A stretch of DNA of 48,003 bases from IMG/VR virus record IMGVR_UViG_3300013094_003309, positions 1-48,003 of that record. The stretch is one strand, 5' to 3'. This document shows, one piece after another, positions 41,816 to 48,003 of this stretch. Both the position numbers and the translations under genes were made by a program. Within the stretch, counting starts at the first letter, position 1. Every line of letters starts with the position of its first letter. A model generated the notes under the pieces. That model ran no database searches and had not been told where the DNA came from. It saw only the letters and a program-made list of their open reading frames with translations. The DNA comes from a virus.

Positions 41816-41821
41816 AATAAC

Positions 41822-41850
41822 TTTACAAATTGTGTATTTTATAGTATAAT
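41822..41850 (+). promoter_or_regulatory. Sigma70-type promoter for gene 61
   Basis: TTTACA (41822-41827), a 17-base spacer, and TATAAT (41845-41850) in a TATAGTATAAT core. The expected start (about 41857) lies inside the left arm of the following hairpin. Confidence 0.7.
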
Positions 41851-41879
41851 AAAGCCTGGATATAATTTCAGGCTTTTTT
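41851..41879 (+). terminator. Intrinsic terminator overlapping the gene 61 promoter
   Basis: AAGCCTG (41852-41858) pairs with CAGGCTT (41869-41875), followed by TTTT. It should stop transcription from 34-41 kb, while transcripts begun at about 41857 lack most of the left arm and escape. Confidence 0.8.
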
Positions 41880-41890
41880 ATGGATATTGT

Positions 41891-42901
41891 ATGAGTATTT
41901 ACATTGATCGAAAATATATTCTTTTGTTATCTCCAAAATTAGAACAATTTAAACAAAAGAATACAAATCTTTTTAATATGCGTTGTCCATATTGTGGGGA
42001 TTCAGAGAAAAACAAATCAAAAGCAAGGGGATTTGTTTATGAAAAAGATAATCATTATTTTTTTCGTTGTCATAATTGCGAAACTGGAACAACTTTAAGA
42101 AATTTAATTAAATTCCTAGATCCATATCTTGAGAAAGAATATGTTATGGAAAATTTTAAAGATTTGAGTTCTGAAAAGAAAATTAAAATCCCTAAAATTC
42201 CTAAAATTCCAATATTTAAAACAAAAGAAGCTGTAAAACCAAAACTGGATTTACCAACAATTTCGTCATTATCTGATGATCATATTGCAAAACAATATAT
42301 ACTAAAAAGAAAGCTTCCAGATTATTCTCTAGATCTTTTATATTTTGCGGAAGATTTTAAATCTTTTACAGAAAGTGTTTCTGATAAAAAATTAGATAGA
42401 ACAAGCCCAAGAATTGTGATTCCATTTTTCTCTGTTGATGGGAAATTGATTGCATTTCAAGGAAGAGCTTTAGATGATTATTCGATGAGATATATCACAG
42501 TTAAAATTGATAGAGATGTTGAAAAAATATTTGGTTTAGATAGGGTTAATACAAAAAAACAAATTATTGTAGTTGAAGGACCGTTTGATAGTTTGTTCAT
42601 ACCAAATGCAGTCGCCGTTGCCGACTCCAATTTAGCTGCTGCAGGTAATATTTTTGATAAAGGTACTTTGGTATTAGTTCCTGACAACGAGCCCAGAAAC
42701 CGAAATATAGTAGAAAATGTTGAGAGGTTTATAAAATCTGGATTTTCTGTTTGTTTATTTCCTGAATCTATTAAAGAAAAGGATATTAATGAAATGGTAC
42801 TTTCTGGGTTGACGAAAGAGGAAATATCAGGTATAATAAATCAATATACATATAAAGATTTAAGGGCGAAATTAGAATTTATAAGATGGAGAAAAGTTTG
42901 A
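41891..42901 (+). CDS. 61: DNA primase, gp61
   Basis: 336 residues (T4 342). Makes RNA primers with helicase gp41. Zinc motif: C32, C35, C60, C63 (CPYC...CHNC). TOPRIM: VEGPFD with Glu229 and DNE (265-267). The middle has 'IVIPFFSVDGKLIAFQGRAL'. GGA lies six bases before the ATG, just after the terminator. Its stop is overlapped by the small gene at 42886. Confidence 0.92.
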   Translation: MSIYIDRKYILLLSPKLEQFKQKNTNLFNMRCPYCGDSEKNKSKARGFVYEKDNHYFFRCHNCETGTTLRNLIKFLDPYLEKEYVMENFKDLSSEKKIKIPKIPKIPIFKTKEAVKPKLDLPTISSLSDDHIAKQYILKRKLPDYSLDLLYFAEDFKSFTESVSDKKLDRTSPRIVIPFFSVDGKLIAFQGRALDDYSMRYITVKIDRDVEKIFGLDRVNTKKQIIVVEGPFDSLFIPNAVAVADSNLAAAGNIFDKGTLVLVPDNEPRNRNIVENVERFIKSGFSVCLFPESIKEKDINEMVLSGLTKEEISGIINQYTYKDLRAKLEFIRWRKV

Positions 42902-43056
42902 AAAGTGAAAAATTTAAAACGACTTTAAAATTTAAAGTTAATGGTGTGGAATATGTAAGGGTCGATGGGATTTGGTTCAAATATTTGAATGATGCCTATA
43001 TGCCATCAAAAGATTCAACGGTATTAGAACAATTATACAAAGAGAAATATATATGA
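42886..43056 (+). CDS. Small protein overlapping gp61 end
   Basis: 56 residues from ATG 42886, inside the end of gene 61 in another frame. A TTG at 42898 with GGAG five bases before it is an alternative. The protein, starting MEKSLKSEKFKTTLKFK, is basic with 'VNGVEYVRVDGIWFKY', a beta-hairpin-like run. Its stop overlaps the thyX ATG (ATGA), so it fills the gap between gp61 and thyX exactly. Function unknown. Confidence 0.65.
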   Translation: MEKSLKSEKFKTTLKFKVNGVEYVRVDGIWFKYLNDAYMPSKDSTVLEQLYKEKYI

Positions 43057-43880
43057 TGAAATCTCAAATTCAAGTTAAGATGATTGAAGATTCAATTTCA
43101 AAAACTAATAGAATCTGTACATTACAATTAAAATATCATAGATATATACATGCGGAATTTATGACACATCGTGTTTTTTCTAGATCTGCATCCAGTTCAA
43201 GAGCAATACCAATCAAAAAAATTATATCAGAAGTTTGGAATAATCCAGCAACGCCATTGCATTGGGGTCAAAATATTTCTGGTATGCAAGCTAAAACTGA
43301 ATTAACTGGTATTAAATTATACTTAGCAAAAACCTTTTGGAATCTTGCTTCTAAATTTGCTTGTATTCTTGCATATTTTATGTACAATATAGGATTACAC
43401 AAACAAATTGGAAATAGAATATTAGAACCATTTTCTTTTATTAATGTCATTTTAACATCTACTGAATTTGATAATTTTTTTGAATTAAGGATTCATCCCG
43501 ATGCTCAACCAGAAATACAAGAATTAGCTAAACAAATTAAAGAAGCTATTGATAATAGTAATCCAAAGTCTTTAGAAGATGGTGATTGGCATCTCCCTTA
43601 TATTTCATATGAAGAAAGAGAATTATTTGATGTTACTGATCTGTTAAAAGCTTCTACAGCAAGGTGTGCTAGAGTTTCATATAATAATCATGATGGAAGT
43701 TTGCCTTCTGTTACTAAAGATATTCAATTACACGATAGATTGGTTGGTTCTAAACCATTACATGCTTCTCCTGCCGAACATCCAGCAAAAGCAGAAGGAA
43801 ATGATACATTTTATAAGAATTTTAAAGGATGGAATCAATATAGAACTATTCTTGAAGATACAGTTTTTAACAAACGATAG
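43053..43880 (+). CDS. thyX: Flavin-dependent thymidylate synthase ThyX
   Basis: 275 residues. Converts dUMP to dTMP using FAD and methylene-THF. The ThyX motif is a variant: 'MTHRVFSRSASSSRAIP' (RHRxxSxxxxSxR family). 'DWHLPYIS' and 'STARCARVSY' are typical of the longer phage ThyX form. A hydrophobic stretch lies at about 95-120. Starts at ATGATG 43053, overlapping the small gene stop. Works downstream of dCMP deaminase and upstream of MazG/NrdB. Confidence 0.85.
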   Translation: MMKSQIQVKMIEDSISKTNRICTLQLKYHRYIHAEFMTHRVFSRSASSSRAIPIKKIISEVWNNPATPLHWGQNISGMQAKTELTGIKLYLAKTFWNLASKFACILAYFMYNIGLHKQIGNRILEPFSFINVILTSTEFDNFFELRIHPDAQPEIQELAKQIKEAIDNSNPKSLEDGDWHLPYISYEERELFDVTDLLKASTARCARVSYNNHDGSLPSVTKDIQLHDRLVGSKPLHASPAEHPAKAEGNDTFYKNFKGWNQYRTILEDTVFNKR

Positions 43881-43889
43881 GAACATATT

Positions 43890-44306
43890 ATGAGTAAAAT
43901 AGATACAAAAGATTATCAAGATTTCGTAAAGAAGACAATTTCTCCTGCATCAAGTGATGTTTCATCATTTTTGACAAGATTAGACTCTTTATATGTTGAT
44001 TCTATCCCACTACAAATAAAACTTCCAGAATTATTAACAGCATCTGCTGGATTATCTGCTGAATCAGGGGAATTTACTGAAGTTGTTAAGAAAATATTAT
44101 TCCAAGGGAAACCATTGGACGAAGATAATATCTATCATATGAAAAGAGAATTGGGTGATATTTGTTGGTATCTTGCTGTTGCATGTACAGCACTAAATAC
44201 TACACTAGAAGATATTCTTGTTATGAATGTTGAAAAGTTATCAGCTCGTTATCCTCAAGGGTTTGAGATTATTAAATCTGAAATTCGTCAAGATGGTGAT
44301 ATTTAA
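43890..44306 (+). CDS. mazG: MazG-like nucleotide pyrophosphohydrolase
   Basis: 138 residues. 'SAESGEFTEVVKK' and 'KRELGDICWYLA' give the ExxE...ExxD metal site of MazG. Marine T4-like phages commonly carry one, thought to change host (p)ppGpp or dNTP pools. ATAGGAA upstream. Confidence 0.85.
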   Translation: MSKIDTKDYQDFVKKTISPASSDVSSFLTRLDSLYVDSIPLQIKLPELLTASAGLSAESGEFTEVVKKILFQGKPLDEDNIYHMKRELGDICWYLAVACTALNTTLEDILVMNVEKLSARYPQGFEIIKSEIRQDGDI

Positions 44307-44329
44307 AAATAAAATATAAAAGGATGGTT

Positions 44330-45322
44330 ATGGGAATAAGAATACTAACTCCTAAAACAATTTATACAACGGATTATCCTACTGCTATAGAATTTGCAGA
44401 AAAACAAGCTGAGGTATTTTGGCTTCCTACTGAAATTGAAGTAGAAAAAGATCTTCATGAGTTAAAAACAAATTTTACTGAAGCAGAATATCATGGTGTT
44501 ATTTCAACATTAAAATTATTCACTCTTTATGAATTAAATGTTGGAAATGATTATTGGCAAAATTATATTTCTAAAGTTTTTCCGAGACCAGATATTCAAA
44601 GAATGGCTGCAACATTTTCTTTTATGGAATTGGGTGTTCATGCACCATTCTATAATAAAATTAATGAAGTTCTTGGTTTAGATAATGATGAGTTCTATAC
44701 TGATTATTTAAATGATGAAGTTCTTGCAAATAGAATGGCTTGGATAGGTAAACGAACTGAGAAAAGAAATACTGTTTATGACGTATTAAAATCAGTTGGT
44801 ATTTTCTCTATGATTGAAGGTGCAATTCTTTATTCAAGTTTTGCTTTCTTGAAACATTTCAATTCTGCAGGTAAAAATAAATTAGTAGCTATTAATGCTG
44901 GAATCAATTTCTCTGCGATTGATGAAACTTTACATTCACAAGCTGGCGGTTGGTTATTTAGAACATTATTAAAAGAAGCTAAAGAAGATGGTCAAGTAAC
45001 AGATATATTTGTTGAAGAATTAATTCGAGAACTTGAAGAAACTGCTAAAGTGATATTAGAACACGAATCAATAATTATTGATAAAATATTTGAGAAAGGT
45101 CAAATTAAAGGTATTACTGAAAATCAATTGAAACGGTTTGTTGAATCTAGATTAGATATTTGTTTAGAAAATCTTGGATATAAAGGAATTTTTAAACCAA
45201 CGTATAATCCGATTAAATCTTGGTTCTATAAAGATCTAGAATCTTCTACGTTGCACGACTTTTTTTCGTCGCAAGGTTCTGATTATAATAGAAATTGGAT
45301 TGAAAATAAATTTAAATGGTAA
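44330..45322 (+). CDS. nrdB: Ribonucleotide reductase small subunit NrdB
   Basis: 330 residues from ATG 44330, with AAAGGA about five bases upstream; ATG 44324 lies on the ribosome site itself. Iron/radical-site helices: 'KLFTLYELNVGNDYW' (Glu), 'FSFMELGVHAPFY' (ExxxH), 'MIEGAILYSSF' and 'FSAIDETLHSQAG' (ExxxH). The C-terminus 'WIENKFKW' would contact NrdA. Stop overlaps nrdA-N. Confidence 0.93.
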   Translation: MGIRILTPKTIYTTDYPTAIEFAEKQAEVFWLPTEIEVEKDLHELKTNFTEAEYHGVISTLKLFTLYELNVGNDYWQNYISKVFPRPDIQRMAATFSFMELGVHAPFYNKINEVLGLDNDEFYTDYLNDEVLANRMAWIGKRTEKRNTVYDVLKSVGIFSMIEGAILYSSFAFLKHFNSAGKNKLVAINAGINFSAIDETLHSQAGGWLFRTLLKEAKEDGQVTDIFVEELIRELEETAKVILEHESIIIDKIFEKGQIKGITENQLKRFVESRLDICLENLGYKGIFKPTYNPIKSWFYKDLESSTLHDFFSSQGSDYNRNWIENKFKW

Positions 45323-46464
45323 CTGAAATGAAAGAATTATCAATATACGACGAATTAGGTGAAGAAAGAAAAAAATTGCAAGGTGAAGGTAAATTACCAA
45401 TGTGGTGTTCGACTATTGCATGGCAAATGCTTAAAGAAAATTATCTTTCTGAAAAATATCCTGATTTAAAATCAGTATATACACGTGTAGCTAAACATGC
45501 TGCGCAATATACTACAAATCCTGATGAATGGGAACAAAAATTCTTTGATCTATTCTGGAAAGGATATTTGGCAGCTTCAACTCCTGTATTGTCTAATATG
45601 GGAACAGGATTTGGTTGTTCTGTAAGTTGTTCAGGCGGATATATCAATGATTCAGTTTATGATTTCTATGATGCACAAAAAGAAGCTGCAGTTCTATCAA
45701 AAAATGGTTTTGGTACATCAGGCTATCTTGGTGCAATTAGACCAAGAGGTTCTAAAATTTTTGGAATGAAAGGTAGTGCTTCTGGTGTCCTTCCAGTATT
45801 CAAAGATTTTATACAAATGTCTAGAGATATTTCTCAAGGTTCACAAAGACGAGGTGCTTGGGCTGGGTATCTTGAAATTGATCATGATGATTTTTATGAA
45901 TTGGTAAATTATATCGGTAAGAATCCTGACGATGCAAATATTGGATGGATTATCACAAAAAACTTTATTGATAGATTAGATGCTGGTGATAATGATGCAA
46001 TTTCTAGATATCAAAAAGCGTTAAAGTTGAAAATGATTACTGGAAAGGGTTATTTCATTAAAATTGATGCTATTAATGAACAAAATCCACAAATGTATAA
46101 AGATAAAGGTTTATCTGTAAAAGCATCAAATTTGTGTTTAACTGGTGATACTAGAATTAATATTAAAGGTGATATTAGTGGCGAACTACAAGTATCAATG
46201 GAAGGGTTAAATAATTATTTAGGTAAAAATGATGATGTAGAAAATTGGAAGGTTTGGTCATATAACACAGAAACTAACATGAGCGAATGGAAAAAAATTA
46301 TAAAATCTGCACAAACATCAATATCGACTAAGATAATGAATATTACAGACGAAATAACTGGAAAATCTATAAAATGTACGCCAGATCATAAGATTTTTAC
46401 CGAGAACCGTGGATATGTTTGTGCAAAAGATTTAATGGAAAATGATGTATTATTATTAAAATAG
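45316..46464 (+). CDS. nrdA-N: NrdA N-terminal half fused to N-terminal split intein
   Basis: 382 residues. Residues 1-273: N-extein of class Ia ribonucleotide reductase large subunit, with active-site Cys in 'GFGCSVSCSG' (Cys101 or Cys105) and 'SRDISQGSQRRGAWAGYL'. It ends 'KASNL'. Cys274 starts the intein ('CLTGDTRINI', block B 'IKCTPDHKIF', 'TENRGYVCAKDLMENDV'), 109 residues, ending at TAG. The ATP cone found at the NrdA N-terminus is absent. The cut is between Asn-Leu and the catalytic Cys. ATG 45328 is an alternative start. Confidence 0.9.
   Translation: MVTEMKELSIYDELGEERKKLQGEGKLPMWCSTIAWQMLKENYLSEKYPDLKSVYTRVAKHAAQYTTNPDEWEQKFFDLFWKGYLAASTPVLSNMGTGFGCSVSCSGGYINDSVYDFYDAQKEAAVLSKNGFGTSGYLGAIRPRGSKIFGMKGSASGVLPVFKDFIQMSRDISQGSQRRGAWAGYLEIDHDDFYELVNYIGKNPDDANIGWIITKNFIDRLDAGDNDAISRYQKALKLKMITGKGYFIKIDAINEQNPQMYKDKGLSVKASNLCLTGDTRINIKGDISGELQVSMEGLNNYLGKNDDVENWKVWSYNTETNMSEWKKIIKSAQTSISTKIMNITDEITGKSIKCTPDHKIFTENRGYVCAKDLMENDVLLLK
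46135..46461 (+). other. N-intein segment of split NrdA intein (109 aa)
   Basis: Cys1 at 46135-46137; block B His in 'TPDHK'. Ends before TAG 46462-46464. Confidence 0.9.
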
Positions 46465-46656
46465 TTTTGTGTACTGAAATATGACGAAAATATTCCTAGT
46501 TCATTTGGCGGAACTTATAGAGAAAATATTACTACTAAAAAGATTCAAAAATTACTTATAGATAAGTTTGGTGCAATTGATAAACAGTTGGGTTCATATG
46601 CTAAACACCATACAAATAAAATAAAAGAGGAAATTGAAAATGAGTTTAAAAATTGA
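46465..46656 (+). pseudogene. In-frame open remnant after the NrdA-N amber stop
   Basis: Following the TAG, the same frame stays open for 63 codons to TGA 46654-46656, reading 'SSFGGTYRENITTKKIQKLL' and 'DKFGAIDKQLGSYAKHH'. It has no ATG or GTG start. It overlaps the C-half ATG (46640) in a different frame. Most likely residue of an endonuclease or linker between intein halves; amber readthrough is possible but unsupported. Confidence 0.45.
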
Positions 46657-47635
46657 GTATTTAGAAAATGAAGAAGCGGTATATGATATATCTGTAGAAG
46701 ATAACCACAATTTTTTTGCTAATGGTATATTAGTACATAATTGCACGGAAATCACATTATTTTCTGATGAGGATCATACATTTTCTTGTGTTCTTTCATC
46801 TATGAATGCGTCTCTTTATGATGAATGGAAAGATACAGATGCTGTGTTTAATGCTACAGTATTCTTGGATTGCGTCAATCAAGATCTAATTGAAATTGGT
46901 AAAAACACTAAGGGAATGGAAAGGGTTGTTAGATTTGCTGAAAAATCAAGAGCATTGGGATTAGGTCTTCTTGGTTTTCATACTTATCTTCAAGATCATT
47001 TAATTGCTTTTGAATCTTTAGAAGCTAATTTTAAAAATGTAGAAATATTTAAACATCTTGATGCAGAATCAAAACGTGCTTCTGAATGGATGGCTAAAGA
47101 ATTTGGTGAACCTGAATGGTGTAAAGGGTATGGAGTAAGAAATACCCATAGAATTGCAGTGGCACCAAATCTTTCTTCTGCGTTAATCTGTGGTTCTGTG
47201 AGTCAAGGTATTGAACCTATCTATAAAAATGCTTATGTTCAAAATACAGCAGCAGGAAAAATGGATAGGGTTAATCCTTCATTATTAACGTTGATGAAAA
47301 AAATAAATGTATATTCAGAAGAAACTGTTAAAGATATTATTTCTAATAATGGTTCTGTTCAGCATGTAGATTGGTTAACAGATGAAGAAAAAATAGTATT
47401 TAAAACTGCTTTTGAAATTAATCAGCATAGTATAATTAGATTGGCTTCTACAAGACAAAAATATATTGACCAAGCTCAATCTATAAATCTTTTCTTCTCT
47501 GCTGATGAAGATGAAGAATATATTTCAGAAGTCCATAAAGCTGCCTTTAAAGATCCTTATATTAAATCGTTGTATTATATTAGATCTGAAACTGGGGTTA
47601 ATGTTTCAAAAGAGTGTCTGAGTTGTCATGGTTGA
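46640..47635 (+). CDS. nrdA-C: C-terminal split intein fused to NrdA C-terminal half
   Basis: 331 residues from ATG 46640, with GAGGAA upstream. Residues 1-34 are the C-intein ('AVYDISVEDNHNFFANG', 'ILVHN'). The +1 residue Cys35 is both splice nucleophile and the catalytic cysteine of NrdA (NLCxE). C-extein: CTEITLF, 'TFSCVLSSMN' (redox partner Cys), 'GIEPIYKNAY', 'LYYIRS' (radical-transfer Tyr pair) and the C-terminal CLSC. Spliced NrdA would be 570 residues. Confidence 0.92.
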   Translation: MSLKIEYLENEEAVYDISVEDNHNFFANGILVHNCTEITLFSDEDHTFSCVLSSMNASLYDEWKDTDAVFNATVFLDCVNQDLIEIGKNTKGMERVVRFAEKSRALGLGLLGFHTYLQDHLIAFESLEANFKNVEIFKHLDAESKRASEWMAKEFGEPEWCKGYGVRNTHRIAVAPNLSSALICGSVSQGIEPIYKNAYVQNTAAGKMDRVNPSLLTLMKKINVYSEETVKDIISNNGSVQHVDWLTDEEKIVFKTAFEINQHSIIRLASTRQKYIDQAQSINLFFSADEDEEYISEVHKAAFKDPYIKSLYYIRSETGVNVSKECLSCHG

Positions 47636-47647
47636 TATAGAGTTATT

Positions 47648-47905
47648 ATGAAAATTGAAATTATTAAAGAGTTTAATATTGAATTAAAAGGTTTTAAGTG
47701 TACTGTTACTTATGATGAAGCAAAATATCTTTATGATGAACTCAATAAAGAGTTTGGGTATAATGCTGAAAAGATCTGGGAAGATACATTGCCTGAAGGT
47801 GACTATATATTCAAAACGAAAGATAGATATGATATTCAGCAAGTGCCATATGTAGATGATGTTCCAGATGGTAATTATGTTTTTTCGTGTAAAAGTAAAG
47901 GTTGA
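47648..47905 (+). CDS. Small acidic protein, unknown
   Basis: 85 residues, 12 bases after NrdA-C. The pattern 'FKCTVTYDEAKYLYDELNKEFG' (shortened) is alpha/beta; the C-terminus has a repeat-like 'LPEGDYIFKTK...VPDGNYVFSCK'. One might suspect an NrdC-like redox protein by position, but no CxxC is present. Confidence 0.6.
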   Translation: MKIEIIKEFNIELKGFKCTVTYDEAKYLYDELNKEFGYNAEKIWEDTLPEGDYIFKTKDRYDIQQVPYVDDVPDGNYVFSCKSKG

Positions 47906-47907
47906 TT

Positions 47908-48003
47908 ATGAATATATATTTTAAATGTGTGTTTTATTTTTTATTATTTTTTGGTGTTGAGGGGTTTTTGTTGCCAAACTTATTCTCTTCAGAATCAGAT
48001 TAT
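47908..48003 (+). CDS. Partial membrane-anchored protein, runs off the window
   Basis: ATG 47908 two bases after the previous stop; 32 codons remain open to the end of the window. It begins MNIYFKCVFYFLLFFGVEGF, a hydrophobic N-terminal segment (signal anchor or signal peptide), then a polar region. The rest lies outside the window. Confidence 0.5.
   Translation, partial: MNIYFKCVFYFLLFFGVEGFLLPNLFSSESDY

Noticed and set aside
46462-46464. Amber suppression by a phage tRNA to extend NrdA-N
   Set aside because: No suppressor anticodon (CUA) is seen in the tRNA block, and the intein N-half ends at the usual length.
47412-47436. TTGAAA...TATAAT inside NrdA-C
   Set aside because: Spacer is only 13 bases and the site lies in a coding region with no gene start nearby.
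1-48003. CRISPR arrays, insertion sequences, integrase or attachment sites
   Set aside because: No spaced repeat arrays, transposase or integrase motifs, or flanking duplications were seen; the only mobile elements are the inteins and the GIY-YIG gene.

Overview
This window is a piece of a strongly AT-rich T4-like myovirus genome. The evidence is a nearly complete T4-type replication, recombination and late-transcription core on one strand: late sigma factor gp55, gp47/gp46 nuclease, gp45 clamp, DsbA, gp44/gp62 clamp loader, RegA, gp43 polymerase, UvsX, gp41 helicase, gp61 primase, and NrdA/NrdB. Hsp20, a peptide-deformylase relative, ThyX, MazG, a conserved GT-A glycosyltransferase next to a dNMP kinase, and fractured genes with split inteins point to the marine (cyanophage/pelagiphage-like) branch rather than enteric T4. 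The host cannot be named from this sequence.

Layout. 1-770: a mostly non-coding segment with one likely minus-strand gene. 835-6813: a small LSm-like protein, gp55, gp47, gp46, a catalytically degenerate peptide deformylase, a glycosyltransferase and a dNMP kinase. 6827-7376: an RNA gene block with tRNA-Pro, tRNA-Ser and a CAU tRNA, plus an unusual tRNA-Asn, a predicted pseudoknot RNA and a tRNA-like element without a normal anticodon loop. 7452-12809: sliding clamp, clamp loader, DsbA, RegA, an Ala-rich protein, Hsp20, dCMP deaminase and a second LSm-like protein. 12848-19655: DNA polymerase, UvsX split into two genes by a split intein with a frameshifted GIY-YIG homing endonuclease between them, and helicase gp41.

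19652-34364 is a large surface-glycan cassette. It holds several glycosyltransferases (including GT10, GT11 and GT23-like putative fucosyltransferases and GT34- and CAP59-like enzymes), Gmd and an Fcl/ColC-type reductase, two His-type dehydrases (RfbH-like and ColD-like), several SDR epimerases/dehydratases, and a minimal two-subunit TPP enzyme. The likely products are GDP-6-deoxy and GDP-3,6-dideoxy hexoses, possibly with a TPP-made branched sugar. A cupin remnant follows.

34445-41161 begins at a consensus T4 late promoter (TATAAATA). It encodes proteins that start with a T4 capsid-targeting-like tag (MK-x-F-x-x-F ... LxE/IxE). These include a KxDG nucleotidyltransferase (ligase-like), a Pol-beta nucleotidyltransferase fused to an HxGH nucleotidylyltransferase, and a HAD phosphatase. 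A P-loop kinase, virion proteins and small conserved phage proteins are interleaved. This looks like a set of enzymes packaged in the head and delivered with the DNA, and it is the most interesting system in the window.

41375-48003 returns to nucleotide metabolism: a membrane coiled-coil protein, gp61 primase, a small gene, ThyX, MazG, NrdB and NrdA. NrdA is also fractured by a split intein, placed exactly at the catalytic cysteine.

Early transcription seems to use sigma70-type promoters with an exact 17-bp spacer. Four of the six carry the same TATAGTATAAT core. Intrinsic terminators often overlap these promoters.
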